DNA from: Pyropia yezoensis | Taxonomy: Eukaryota > Rhodophyta > Bangiophyceae > Bangiales > Bangiaceae | DNA length: 64,000 nt | NCBI GenBank assembly: GCA_009829735.1 | Contig: CM020618.1 | Coordinates: forward strand, 37,424,894 to 37,488,893 | Direction of reading: 5' to 3' | Shown here: one piece after another, positions 1 through 10,339 of the stretch | How positions within the stretch are numbered: the stretch's first letter is position 1 | Layout: every line of letters begins with the position of its first letter | Made by a program: the position numbers and the translations under genes | The notes under the pieces: model-generated | The model's input: the letters and a program-made list of their open reading frames with translations, nothing else | Databases searched by the model: none | What the model was told of the DNA's origin: nothing

Positions 1-735
1 CGGCCGTCGGCCGACACCAAGTGGCGGCTGCGGAACCTCAAGCCGTCGGAGCACTTGGCGTTTGGGGGGTGGCGCCGCGAGGCGGAGCGCAACCACTTGC
101 AGATTGTCGACTACTTTACCCAGTCGCTGTGTGACGGCGGCGCGGCGGGTGGTGGTGGTGGCGGTGGTGGCGCCGGCGTCGGTGCTGGAGGGGCGGCTGC
201 GATGGATGCGGACGGGACCGCTGCCGGCGGGCGCCCCGGCTCGACCGGCCCTGACGCGGTGGCGGGCGGCCTGCTCGGCCGCATCAACGAAGCGCGCAAG
301 CGCCGGTCGGCGGCGAGTGGTGGTGCCGGCGCCAATGGCGCGACGACGGCGATTGGGGTGGCCATGGCGGTGGCGCCCGAGTGGCGCGACCGCCTGGAAG
401 AGTCCAAGACGTCGACGCTACAGCTGGACGGCAGGGCCCCCTCGGACACTCCGGCCGCTGACGGCAAGGGCGGCGGCGCCGCCGGTGATGGTACTGACGG
501 TGGCGACGACAAGCCGACGCCTGGTGGCGGCGGCAAGGCCGACGCCCCCGCCGGCGACGCGGCGGGCAGCCCGGCGTCGGCGGGCCCCCTGTCTGGCGCG
601 GCAGCGGCATCCCCGCCGGGTGGCGGTACTGAGCCCCTCCTGTCGACACCGTCGCCGCTGCCGGGAGAGCCGGGCTGGGCGACGGGCGGCCGCCTCCGCA
701 TTCCCGACATCTTTGGCACTTCCACCCTGGCCTGA
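1..735 (+). CDS. C-terminal part of an unrecognised protein (5' truncated)
   Basis: The frame is open from the first base and ends at TGA 733-735; the start lies before the window. The first ~40 residues look like folded protein (a KWRLRNLKPSEHL stretch, then GGWRREAERNHLQIVDYFTQSL). The remaining ~200 are a low-complexity Gly/Ala/Pro tail with charged islands such as RLEESKTSTLQLDG. I do not recognise the family. No catalytic motif or membrane segment is visible. A disordered tail of this kind is common in the other proteins of this window. The coding call rests on the long open frame and the non-repetitive beginning; the function is unknown. Confidence 0.5.
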   Translation, partial: RPSADTKWRLRNLKPSEHLAFGGWRREAERNHLQIVDYFTQSLCDGGAAGGGGGGGGAGVGAGGAAAMDADGTAAGGRPGSTGPDAVAGGLLGRINEARKRRSAASGGAGANGATTAIGVAMAVAPEWRDRLEESKTSTLQLDGRAPSDTPAADGKGGGAAGDGTDGGDDKPTPGGGGKADAPAGDAAGSPASAGPLSGAAAASPPGGGTEPLLSTPSPLPGEPGWATGGRLRIPDIFGTSTLA

Positions 736-1452
736 GAGGGAGCGGGGGGGCGGGCCACTGGGGGGGAGGCGCGCCGCGTCGAACGCGGTGGCTGAAGAGA
801 GGGGAGGGTGGGCGGACGGTGTGTGCGTCTAGGTGATGCGCGGGGCCTCTCGCGGGCGGGGGCGTGGTGTGCTGGCCGGGTAGGGAACGGACCCCGTCGC
901 GCCCCCGTGGTTGTCTATCTATAGTCTGCTGTCGTCGTGCAGCAGGGGGTGGTGGGTGGGGGGGTGGGGGTGCTTTGAGGGCGGGGTTCAACCACGCGGG
1001 TGGCTCGTGCCCATCCCCCGCGCTTTTTCTTTTCTTCGTTTTGTGTGTGTATGTGTGTGCTTGCGTGTATGCGTGGCGGCCAGCCCCCTGGGGCCATGTG
1101 TTTTCAGAGCCCTAGGGTGTGCGCGGCCAGCAGAAAACGCGGGCCTGTCGTAGCCCAAGTGGGCCGCAGAGGGGTCGGGGGGGGCGACCAGCGGGACGCG
1201 CCTGTGCTGTTTGACGGGAAACGCGCTTGCCCGCCTGGTGCCTACCGATGGGTCCAACGGTCCAAACCTGCGGTGCCCCACTTGTGTTCCCACTGGTGCA
1301 GTGGCCACAGGTCAAACCCGCCGTCCCCCCCCCCGCGCGCGCCATGCACCAACTCGTGCAGTGTTCTCATCATGGGAAGCCAGCCTTGCTACTCCCACGC
1401 ATGTCTCGCCCACCGCGCCACCCACACCCCCCCCCCTGCTCTGTGGCCCCCT
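736..1452. other. Intergenic, convergent 3' ends
   Basis: About 0.7 kb between the stop of the first gene (+) and the stop of the reductase-like gene (-). It holds G-rich stretches and a GT-rich tract around 1038-1075. I see no gene, RNA or repeat that I can support. Confidence 0.5.
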
Positions 1453-2556
1453 CTACCAGTCAATCCGCCCCAGCTTCTTGCCCTCCTCCAAGAAGTCGGT
1501 ATGCATCGGCGTAGGGTCGGGGAAGCCCTTCTCCCTCGCCAGCATCGAGTACTTGTAAAAGTAACCATTGCGGAACTCAAACTCCTTGAGCGACGTTGGA
1601 AAGTCTTTGACCGTCAGCGCGTACTCCCGCTGGCGCTCCTCCAGCCGCGGCAGCATGCCGACGGTGAGGGTGAAGCGCACCATCGTGCCCAGCTCCGTGA
1701 CCATCGCGTCAACGTCCGTGGAGTAGCGGGAAGCCACTTCGCCCATCGATACGCCCCCATAAATGGCGCCCACCAGGTTGTACGCGCTGATCCAGATGAG
1801 CTTCTCCAGGGTGGACCGCTGAAAGTCCCGCTCGTGGAGGATGCGGCAAGACAGGTTGGCCTCGGCCAGCCGGCCTTGTAGGGCACCCGCCCACTTACCG
1901 TTGGCAGAGGTGAGGCCATCGGGGTGGGAGGCGGTGATGCCGTCAATGGGGGTCGCGCCCATCTTGGGCACCGCCAGGTACAGGTTGGCGCGGGTGTTCT
2001 CCACGAGCGAGTACTTGCGGAGGATGGGCTCGAGCATCCCGTTCTGGAGGAAGACCAGGTCGTCGCGGCGGCTTTCGGGGCAGGCCGCAATGATCGCCTC
2101 GAGGTCCTCGGCGCGGGTGCACACGTAGATGGGGCCGTCGCCCTCGGTGGGGATGGAGTCCCCGCGGCCAATGATGGTGTCACGGCCCTCCCCGTACTTG
2201 GCAAGGAGGTTGCCAATGCGGCCGTTGCCGATAATCGTGGAGGGCATGTCCTTGGTGGCAGGCGGCAGCTCGTTTTGGAGGTACTTGAAGTAGTCTTGCA
2301 CCGGCTTGGGGTCTGAGTTGACCTGCATCGTGGGGGGGGGGGCAGGGGGCGCCGAGCGCCTCCCGAGCCGGGCGGCTGGCGGGCTGGCCCGCAGGGGAGT
2401 GCCCGCCACAAAGGCAGAGGGGGCAACGGTGACAGAGGAGTGGCAGCGGGAGGTGCCGGCGGGTGCCGTCCCGGACACAAGGGGAGCCGCCGCAAAACCC
2501 ATGGCGGACCGGGCAGATCCCCTGGCCATGGCGGCGGGGGACCCAAGGGGCACCAT
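1453..2556 (-). CDS. Plastid-type ketopantoate reductase-like / NAD(P)-binding dehydrogenase
   Basis: 367 residues. The first ~75 are rich in Ala, Ser, Pro and Arg with almost no acidic residues, as in a plastid transit peptide. A Rossmann motif follows (STIIGNGRIGNLL, residues ~106-118), then a DLVFLQNGMLEP segment and a helical C-terminal half (EKLIWISAYNLVGAIYGG, then KEFEFRNGYFYKYS). This order resembles the 2-dehydropantoate 2-reductase superfamily and its algal/plant plastid relatives. The substrate cannot be read from sequence; pantothenate synthesis is only one possibility. I chose ATG 2556 because the leader begins there. An upstream in-frame extension to 2685 exists but looks non-coding. 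The frame is intact and intronless. It is divergent from the Tudor/zinc gene at 4568. Confidence 0.72.
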   Translation of the reverse strand: MVPLGSPAAMARGSARSAMGFAAAPLVSGTAPAGTSRCHSSVTVAPSAFVAGTPLRASPPAARLGRRSAPPAPPPTMQVNSDPKPVQDYFKYLQNELPPATKDMPSTIIGNGRIGNLLAKYGEGRDTIIGRGDSIPTEGDGPIYVCTRAEDLEAIIAACPESRRDDLVFLQNGMLEPILRKYSLVENTRANLYLAVPKMGATPIDGITASHPDGLTSANGKWAGALQGRLAEANLSCRILHERDFQRSTLEKLIWISAYNLVGAIYGGVSMGEVASRYSTDVDAMVTELGTMVRFTLTVGMLPRLEERQREYALTVKDFPTSLKEFEFRNGYFYKYSMLAREKGFPDPTPMHTDFLEEGKKLGRIDW

Positions 2557-4567
2557 GTGCAGTTTGCAATCCGGGAGATAAAGGGGCAAGGCTGGGTAGA
2601 GGCCGAGGATGCGACGTGGGTAAGACTGGTGGGCAGCAACGGGGTCGGTCCACCAGGGTGGAGGCGTCGAAAGCGACAGAGACAAATCGTGCGCGAGACC
2701 AAAGAGGTCGTGAGTTCCCGCTTGGAGCGGAGGCTGCTCTGCGCGCGTAGGCTCCGAAGCAATCTCGTGGGGTCTGTCAGATCAATTCCAGCATCACAAC
2801 GACGCTACAACTATGGACAGAAAAGCAAGTGTTCAAGGAGTATAATTCCGGATGATGTGGGGGTGACGAGTGCAGCCAATTGCAGCACTGGGTGGGGCTC
2901 GAAATATGTGCGCCTGTCATCGACGAAATTTTCTGCAGCTGAAAATTAGTCAAAGGATACAGTGACCATGAGTCGTTGCGAGCGCCACACAAGTGTAAGT
3001 CATCACGAGATACGTGGGGCAGGCTTGAAGACGGCCTGACCACCCTATTTTCTGCTCTCGCCGTCGCTTTCGTTGTGTTCGTGGCACCAGCAACGTCGGG
3101 TCTTGGATGGACGAAAAAGTGCATCACAGGGCCCCAGGTCACAGCGCCCGCCCCCACGCATTGGCTGAAGCGTGGGCGCTCGTCCCCCCTCTTGGCACCC
3201 GGTTGGGCCGTGTCCACCCAATGGGAGAGCGACCTTGCGAAAGGGCGTGGCGGAGAGTGGCGGCGGCGAACCCGAATTCCCTGTGGCGCCGCGAAGTCGC
3301 GTAAACGTTCTGCCGGAGCCCACGATGGTGGTGGGCGGGTGGGGTGGGACAAATATGAGATGTGGGGCTCCAGAGGCTGCTGATCGAGCCGCCGCAGGAG
3401 TCGCCCACCCCAGCCATACCCCCCCATCCCACCTCACCGAAGTGGAGCCCCCTTGCGTGACCGCGGACCAATGCCATTCCTTCATCGTCTGATGGTTTTG
3501 TTTTCGCTGTTGGGACCGAAAACCTCGCACCGCTCCTGCGTCTGCTCAGAGGCGACAAGGAGGGGGGATGGGCGCTGCCTCGCTGGCTGCGATGGGATGG
3601 CGGCCCCGAGGCACCGAGATGCGAACATGCGAATCCGCTCCCCCCCGCCGCTCCAGGTGCGCGCCCTGCCCAGTTCGCTGCAGGTCGGCGGCTGACGGTG
3701 GGGCGCACAAGCCCGGTCAGGCCGGAGGTGCCCAACGAGGCAACGCGCATGCGGTGGTGGTTGGGTGGGTGGGGAGAACACGACCAGCCAAGGAAACAAA
3801 AAAAAAGTGGAGAGAGAAAAATAGAAACGATGGACATCTCACGCACTGTCGGGCGCGGCCAAGCCCCCTCCCCCCTGTCTCAAGCCACCCTGCAGCTGCT
3901 TTGCTGGACGCGAGCCCCCGCAATCGGTCATTGTTTTGCGGCAGCACCCCCCAGCAGACGCAGGCGTTGGCCAGTCCCCGAATTGGCAGCCCCCGGCGTC
4001 ACCCCCCCCCCCCCACCCATCACCAGCGCTCGAGGCAGTCGCGCTCCCACTCACCCCCCCAGCCATCCCACCCAAGCGCCTGCACCGTGGCCTCTCGCCC
4101 CTCGTCGGCCGCAGCTCCCGCTCCGCCCCACGCGTGCCGTGTGCCGCATCCTCACCGCTAGTGCCCACCGCTTGTCCACGCGTGCGCCTCCGTGCCGTCG
4201 GTGTGCCTTGGCGTCGGCGTTGAGAGCGACGGCCGGCCGGTCGGGTGGGTCTGCCGCTGGCAGAAGCGGCCCCACGCGCCATAGCTCGGGCGTGACCGCT
4301 GTTCCCGCCTTTCCCCCTCTTCCCCTCTGGCCAGAGCGTGGACCGCTCACCTTCCCCACCGCCATTACCCCTCCTCTGCTGCTGCAGTCAATTTGTATCG
4401 TATCGCCGTTCTACCGTGACCTCCGCTCCCCTTCACGTCACTCCCTGTCCCCATTCTCCGCACGCGCCCTCCTCTCTACTCTCTTCCCCCACGACGCGCC
4501 CCGTCTCTCGCCGTACCACGCTTTCTTGTTTTGCCGCGCTCCGTGCGTTACCACTCGGCCGCCGTGG
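2557..4567. other. Intergenic, divergent promoter region
   Basis: 2 kb between the starts of two divergent genes. The part at 2770-2960 is lower in GC than its surroundings. From 3950 onward the + strand is C-rich and pyrimidine-rich, which could be the 5' leader of the downstream gene, whose frame is open back to 3698 without convincing protein. I see no separate gene. Confidence 0.45.
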
Positions 4568-7500
4568 ATGGAGGCGGGGGAGAGGTGCGCCCCAACGGCA
4601 CCCATGGCACCCCCTCCTGTCGGTGCTGCCGTCGGCGCTCTTGGGTCTGTCAGCGCTGGTGGTGGCGGTGGGGGAGGTGGAGTTGGTGGAGTTGGTGGCA
4701 GTGGTGGCGGTGGTGGCGGCAATGGCAGCTGCAGCGGCAGTGGGGAGGGTGGCCGCGGCGGCGCGGCGGCGCTCCGTCGCTCCTCCCGCACCCGCCGAGC
4801 GGCGCCCAGGGCCCCGTCGCCACCCATCCCCCCCCCCCGCGAGTCCGATGTGAGTGATGATGGCGGGTATGTTGGCGGTAGCGGTGGCGGTGGTGGCGAC
4901 GGCAGCGGCATTGGCGTGGCCTCCGCCGGCATGGTAGGTGGTCTGGCGTCTACTCCCCCCTCTCGGTTCGGCGGCGGTGGCTCATCGGCATCCCCGTCCC
5001 TGCGGTCCGCTCCGTCGCCGACGACACCCGGCGCGGGCGACGCTGGTGCCGACGGAGAGACCGAGGCAGACCTCTTTTTTCCACCCCCCTCCGCGCTGGG
5101 GGCGATGTACGACCCGGTGGCGTTTGGGATTGAGGAGCCTGCAGTGGGGGTGGAGGGGGAGGGGGGTGGCCTCGGGCTCCTCGACATGCCTAATGTGCTG
5201 TTCCACCCTGGCCCGGCCGACGCGGCCGCGGCGATAGGGGGCGCAGGGGGGGCTTCTCCTGGGGGGATGGGCGTCGATGGCGGGCCCGCCGGTGGCCGAC
5301 GGCCAGCAGTCGGGGCGGCGGCCGCGAGTGGCGGCGGGGCAGGGCGCGACCGCCACGACCGTGACCGGCGGCGCCATGGAGGGTCTGCTGCAGGTGCGGC
5401 GGCCGCGACGGGCGGCGCCCGACTCCCCGGTGCGGGTACCGCCAAACCGGTCACTGTCACAGGCGCCGGCGAAGGCGATGACCCAACCTCGCCCGCGACC
5501 CCCGCCGGCAAGTCGCGCCCCCGGGCGCGCCCCCGCGGCCGCGCGCGCCTGTCAGCTCTCCCCCCCGGCAGCCGCGCGTGCGGTGTGTGCGAAGAGCGCC
5601 ATGACGGCACGTATGGGAATGGGCGGTACTGCAGTTCGCGGTGCTCCAAGCGGGTTGGCGCCATCACGGCGTGGCAACGACGGCGGGACGCGGACCTTGC
5701 CGCCGCATCTGCATCGGGGGAGGGCGGAGGGACGGGGGGGGGGCGCAGCGGCGCAGGGGGTCCAGGGTCCAACCCGGGGCCTGACCGCAAGCGCGCGCGC
5801 GTGGGCGCCAAGGCCGCTTCGGCGTCGGCGCGGGGGGCCGGCGTGGCGCTGCCTGGGGGTGGGGGTTCCACCGCCGCCGGGGGAGGAATTGGAGGACAAT
5901 CTGGACCAGCGCCTGCTCCCACCGCCACTGCCGCCGCTCCTGCTACCACCGGACCGGTACGTGCGCCCCCAGCCGGAGGGAGTGGTGGTGTGGGCCCCCG
6001 GCTGCCGCCACCGCCGCCCCCGCCACCGCCGCCCCCGCCACCGCCACGGTCAGCAGTGGGGGCAGGAGGGACGCCTGTCCGTCGCGACACAGCTGCTGCT
6101 CGCGTTGCCGCCTCCCGTATATTGGCGGCAGGTGCAGGTGGCGGTGGGGCGGATGGCAAACGTGCGGGAGGGGGGCGAGCCCCGGCGGGTGGTCGGCTAC
6201 TGTCTGGTACGGGGGCACCGGGGGCGCCGGTGCCGCCACAACTGGCAACAGGGAGAGGGGTGGGAGGAGGGGCACGGGGTGGGGCCGGCGGTCGGCCAGG
6301 ACCTCCTGGATCGGCTGTTGGTGCTGGCAGTAACACTGGTAGCAGCGTTCGCGGTGGCAGTAGTGGCTGTGGCGTTGGCGGTGGTGGTGGCATTGGCGGT
6401 GGCGGTGGCGTTGGCGGTGGCGGTGGCGGAAGCAGCGGCGGTAGCGGTGGTGGTGGCGGCAGCGGTAGCGGTGGCGGTGGTAGTATAGTTGTTGGCCGTA
6501 CCGCAACCCCTCCTGCTGGCGCAATTTCCCGCGTTGGTGCAGCCGTCCTCAATGCTGCGGGTCTATCCAGTCCTGGCACTGGCGCTGGGGCGGCGGTAGA
6601 GATGGCACTCTCCCTTGGGGGACTCCCCCCCTCGGACCGTACCCTTGCCGGGGAGCGGTTGCAGCTGAGCGCCCGCCGCGGTGTCTGGCGCGATGCGGTC
6701 ATTGTTGACTATCTCCCGCCATCGCGCACCCACGTGGTGCGATACATGGACGATGGACGGCTGGGGAATGTGCGGCTGGACGCGCGGCGGTTCCGGTTTG
6801 TTTTTGACCCCGCGGGAGAAGGGCGCGCTGAGCGAGGCGAGGCGCCCGCAACGGTGGCTGCTGCAGTGGCAGCCGCGGCCACCGCGACGGCCGATCGAGG
6901 GCCTGCAGTCAGCGGCGCGTCGTCCCCTCTTTCTGACTCGACAATCGCTGGCGGAGGTGGAGGCCGTGGGGTTTCCGCTTCCACTGCCGGCGCTGCCGCC
7001 GTGGCTGCAGGGCCTAGAGCGGGTACTCCTCGCACGATCGGCAGCCGGCCTGCTTCCAGCCGCCCCGGAGCGTCTCCGGCGGGCGGCCGCCCAATTGGGC
7101 GGCCGACAGCGCCACCACGAGCACCGCCTGCCAGCGGTGGCGGTCGAGCTGGCGGTGCCGGCCGCTCTGCTGGTCGCACCACTCACCCTCCGCGTGGCTC
7201 TGGCGGACGAGTGCCCCCCATTCGGGGCGCTGCTGCCGGTCGCGTTGCTGCCGGTCGCCCCCCCTCCCCCGCGTTTCCCGTCAAGACCGAGGTGATGCCC
7301 GTTGGCGTCTTTGGCCCACGTCACGTGGACTCGGCGCTCCCGTTTGGCGCGCCCATGGGTATCAAGGGGGGCGCGATGCCGTTGTCATCGCCACCACACG
7401 GTTCCATTCCAGGGTCCCTGCCGGGGGACCCAATGGTTGGCGACGCCGCGTCGGTGGCTGCTGACGCAGCTGCCACGGCTGCCGCTGTGGACGCTTGCGG

Positions 7501-8158
7501 CGCTGTGCTTGGCGGACGCGGCGGCGGCTTTGTTGGCCGCGGTGGGAGCAGCGGCGGCCGTAGCCTGATGGGCGGGCGGCTGGGCGCGCCTAGTGCGTCC
7601 CCCCCCCCGCCAGGTGCCCGTCTGACGCGTTCCCCTTCTGGGGAGGAGATGGGCGCCTCGGAGCGCGAGATGCCGCCGCTGTTTTCCAATGGCACGCCAG
7701 GCGTGCCTGATCTGCCTCTGGGTGTCGGCGGCCTGTGTGACCAGGGGCCTTACAGCGTAGCAGGGCTCCTCAACGGGGTCGGGGTGGTTGGCGATGGCGT
7801 TGGTGTTGGCGTTGGCGGTCGCGGATCGGTCGGCTTGTCCGACGTGGAGATGGACGCGGTGTTCTCGGGTCGCATGGGTGGCGTCGTCGGTGGGGTGTCA
7901 ATGCCGCCGCCTTCGTCTGTGGGCGTCGGTGGGGTTGGCGCTGGCAGCTACACGGCCATCGGGGCTGGCCTGGGCGGGGACGCCACCGGCGTGCACGCTG
8001 CCATGGACGACGACCCCGGCGGTGGCACGTCCATCGAGTCGGATGCGGTAGGCTGCGCCGGCGAGGATGGCGGCCTGGGCGACGTGCCCGCCGACGTGCC
8101 TGACGTTACGCCGGTGGAGCGGGTGGTGCGGCTAGGCGACGGCTCGTTTGTGTATTGA
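4568..8158 (+). CDS. Large low-complexity protein with zinc knuckle and Tudor-like domain
   Basis: 1196 residues from ATG 4568. Most is Gly/Ala/Pro/Ser low complexity, with a polyproline run near residue 483 and Gly repeats near 620. Two ordered islands stand out. One is a Cys cluster at residues 338-359 (C-x2-C-x13-C-x3-C around ERHDGTYGNGRYCSSRC), the short zinc motif built on a YGSGRFCS-type core. The other is a Tudor/agenet-like stretch at ~694-746 (GERLQLSARRGVWRDAVI, then a VRYMDDG hairpin), a fold that often reads methylated histone tails. Nuclear chromatin or transcription work is therefore plausible but inferred. The start is uncertain because the frame is open to 3698; I prefer 4568, where the leader turns into MEAGERCAPTAPMAP. 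No introns were detected, although the low-complexity parts could hide them. Confidence 0.65.
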   Translation: MEAGERCAPTAPMAPPPVGAAVGALGSVSAGGGGGGGGVGGVGGSGGGGGGNGSCSGSGEGGRGGAAALRRSSRTRRAAPRAPSPPIPPPRESDVSDDGGYVGGSGGGGGDGSGIGVASAGMVGGLASTPPSRFGGGGSSASPSLRSAPSPTTPGAGDAGADGETEADLFFPPPSALGAMYDPVAFGIEEPAVGVEGEGGGLGLLDMPNVLFHPGPADAAAAIGGAGGASPGGMGVDGGPAGGRRPAVGAAAASGGGAGRDRHDRDRRRHGGSAAGAAAATGGARLPGAGTAKPVTVTGAGEGDDPTSPATPAGKSRPRARPRGRARLSALPPGSRACGVCEERHDGTYGNGRYCSSRCSKRVGAITAWQRRRDADLAAASASGEGGGTGGGRSGAGGPGSNPGPDRKRARVGAKAASASARGAGVALPGGGGSTAAGGGIGGQSGPAPAPTATAAAPATTGPVRAPPAGGSGGVGPRLPPPPPPPPPPPPPPRSAVGAGGTPVRRDTAAARVAASRILAAGAGGGGADGKRAGGGRAPAGGRLLSGTGAPGAPVPPQLATGRGVGGGARGGAGGRPGPPGSAVGAGSNTGSSVRGGSSGCGVGGGGGIGGGGGVGGGGGGSSGGSGGGGGSGSGGGGSIVVGRTATPPAGAISRVGAAVLNAAGLSSPGTGAGAAVEMALSLGGLPPSDRTLAGERLQLSARRGVWRDAVIVDYLPPSRTHVVRYMDDGRLGNVRLDARRFRFVFDPAGEGRAERGEAPATVAAAVAAAATATADRGPAVSGASSPLSDSTIAGGGGGRGVSASTAGAAAVAAGPRAGTPRTIGSRPASSRPGASPAGGRPIGRPTAPPRAPPASGGGRAGGAGRSAGRTTHPPRGSGGRVPPIRGAAAGRVAAGRPPSPAFPVKTEVMPVGVFGPRHVDSALPFGAPMGIKGGAMPLSSPPHGSIPGSLPGDPMVGDAASVAADAAATAAAVDACGAVLGGRGGGFVGRGGSSGGRSLMGGRLGAPSASPPPPGARLTRSPSGEEMGASEREMPPLFSNGTPGVPDLPLGVGGLCDQGPYSVAGLLNGVGVVGDGVGVGVGGRGSVGLSDVEMDAVFSGRMGGVVGGVSMPPPSSVGVGGVGAGSYTAIGAGLGGDATGVHAAMDDDPGGGTSIESDAVGCAGEDGGLGDVPADVPDVTPVERVVRLGDGSFVY

Positions 8159-9838
8159 AGATGGGGGAAGGGGGTGGTGGAGCGCCAACGGCGTGGAGCA
8201 GCCAAGGCTGGCAATGCGCTCTGCCCTAAGGGAGGGGGGGGGGTGCTTGTGCTACATGTGGTGCTCTGCCTATTCGTGTGTTTTGGTATATCTATGTATA
8301 TGTGGTGGTGCCGTTGTTTATTTTCTTTTTTCTCTGACCCTCTGCGACAGCGCATCCACGCCCGCCGCCACTCAGGCGGGTTCCACCCCCCCCTACCCCA
8401 TGGCGGCTGCGTGGGCCCACGCAGCCGTGGTGGGATCCCGCCACTGCGGGCGGGAAAACGGGGTGCAGACCACGATGACCCGCCCGGGACGTGCGCCCAT
8501 TCTTTCTGTAATGGAGACCCCGGCACGCCGCTCCCTCGAGCGGCTGCAGCCGGGGGGCGCTCGAGCGCGCTCTCGATCTCGATGTGGCCGCACCGCGGCG
8601 GCTGCTGCGCCGCCGCGCTGGCCGCCGCGTCTGCCCGGCCCCGCGGCTGGGTCGGTTGGCTGCGTGCCCGCCGCTGGCGCGTGGCGGTGCCTGCGGCGGC
8701 GGCAGCGGCGGCAGCGGCAGTGGCCGCCCGCTAGCCGGCGCACGCCGCCCCGCGCCGGCGGGGGGCGTCGCTTGTCGTCGCCCGTCGGGCGGCCCTGCGC
8801 AGTGGGTCTAAAACCGAGTACCTACATTTCCGTGCAAGACGGCCCTCAGGGGGTCGTGAGGGCCTGCTTACAGAAGCCGACCCTCCCACAGAGGCCGTAA
8901 AGGCCATCTTGCACGGAAATGTAGGTACTCGGTCTTAGACCCACTGCGCTGGTGCAGGTGCACCCCGGCCGCTCCCGCAGTCACACGGCTGTGGCGCCGC
9001 GGCGCTGGCTGCATGGCGTGGTGAGCCGAGGATCCTCGACCTACCTACCTGGAGGCGCCTCCCGCGCCCCACTTTCCCCCCGCTCCCCCCCCGGACCCCG
9101 CACGTCGCCGTGCGCGCCTCTCTTGCTGCGCCGCCCCCGCCGCTCTCCGCCGCGTGTGCCCCCTCCCCCTCCCTCCGCCCTCCCCGCTCTCCGCTCCTCC
9201 CCTTTCGTCGACGCGCGGTCCTGCCCCATCCATTCCCTCCCCTCTGCCCCGCTGGGAACCACCGTGCCCCTACGCCGCGCCGGCGGACCTACCAGTCCCC
9301 CCCTCCCCCCCCCCTCCGCGCGCCGCCGTCGCACACCCCACGAGGGCGCCCGCTGCCGCCGCCGCCGCCGCCGCCGCTGCCGCTGCCGCCCTCTGCTGCT
9401 GCCGTTGTCGTGCCGCCGCCCGCATCCCGCCCCGCACCGAGGCAGCCCTCATTTCCCCTGCCACTGGAGGGGGGGGACAAGTGCAGCTGCGCCATCCCGA
9501 CGCCACCTGTTGTACTCCTGGGGGGATGGGCGGCGGTGGGGCGGAGGAGGGTGGGAGGGGGTGGTGAGGCTGTCTCCCCGGTTCACGTTGACCTGTCTAT
9601 GGCGGCTGGTCTGTGCTGTGGCTGGGCGCGCCGTTCCGGTGGGGCGGGCGCTGGTTGTCCTTGCCGAGAGTGGGTACGGGTGATGGGGATGTAAGCCCCT
9701 ACTTGGTGGGTGGCGGCGATGGCGGTGGCGGACGGGCGGACCACTGTCCCCGCACCGTGGTGAAGCCGCTGTGTCTGTGGCGTAATGGCGGCGGAGGCGG
9801 TGGCGCAATGATGGCGGTGGCAGCTGCGGCCGGCGTGG
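8159..9838. other. Intergenic with hairpin and CCG repeats
   Basis: 1.7 kb with no gene that I can support. It contains the 8797-8949 inverted repeat, a (CCG)n tract at about 9352-9400, and alternating C-rich and G-rich stretches. Several frames stay open here only because stop codons are rare at this GC content. Confidence 0.45.
8797..8949 (-). repeat. Near-perfect inverted repeat / long RNA hairpin, miRNA-precursor-like
   Basis: Arms 8797-8844 and 8902-8949 match over 48 bp with only two differences, around a 57-base loop that is itself partly self-complementary. Both differences are A/C mismatches in a + strand transcript but G/U pairs in a - strand transcript, so the - strand RNA would be paired along the whole arm. 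I see no target-site duplication. It could be a small-RNA precursor or a small foldback element; the sequence alone does not decide. Confidence 0.7.
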
Positions 9839-10339
9839 TTGGCTGGTGCGGAGCGTCGGCTTACCCAGGAGAGGTCGGTCGGTTGTGCGCTGCGGGTGTT
9901 GATGGTCGTTGTGGTGGCCCTCCTGGTGGCTGGTGCTGGGCTGTCGGGGCTTACTCTGCGCGCCGCTGCGCCGCTTGTCCACCGGCGTGAGGGTTGGGAT
10001 TGTACAGCCCTGCCGCGGCGGCGGGTGGTGGCCCCCAGGGAGCCGTCGGCGGTCGCGCTGCTCCGATCGATGGAGATCGCGGCCGCATCGGCGGCCGGTG
10101 CTGGGCCGTCAAGGCGCCCTCTGGCGGAGTTCCCGGTGCATAGCCCCGTCAACGCGTGTCCGTCCCTAGCGGTGGGGCGCGGTACCCTGCCGGCCGTGTC
10201 GGCCGTGCTGCGCCGATCGATGGGGATGGGGGCCCCACCGGCGGCCCGTGCTGTGCCGTCGGGGCCCGCGTTACGCACCGCTGCAATGCTTGTCCGCCAG
10301 CGTGGAGGCTTTGGCGTTGCATCCCGGCCGGCGGCGTGA
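9839..10339 (+). CDS. Doubtful small protein with an N-terminal hydrophobic segment
   Basis: A 166-codon open frame with a hydrophobic stretch near its start (VLMVVVVALLVAGAGLSGL), which could be a signal anchor, then an Ala/Pro/Arg-rich part with no recognised domain. It overlaps diverged internal repeats, so part of its length may be an accident of GC content. I list it because the membrane-like start is better than in neighbouring chance frames. The first codon may not be ATG. Confidence 0.2.
   Translation: MAGAERRLTQERSVGCALRVLMVVVVALLVAGAGLSGLTLRAAAPLVHRREGWDCTALPRRRVVAPREPSAVALLRSMEIAAASAAGAGPSRRPLAEFPVHSPVNACPSLAVGRGTLPAVSAVLRRSMGMGAPPAARAVPSGPALRTAAMLVRQRGGFGVASRPAA

Noticed and set aside
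3139-3846. - strand open frame with a hydrophobic start
   Set aside because: The hydrophobic start is followed by sequence with no domain or composition typical of the real genes here.
4438-6702. 754-codon - strand open frame
   Set aside because: It is the antisense of the Gly/Pro tracts of the Tudor/zinc gene.
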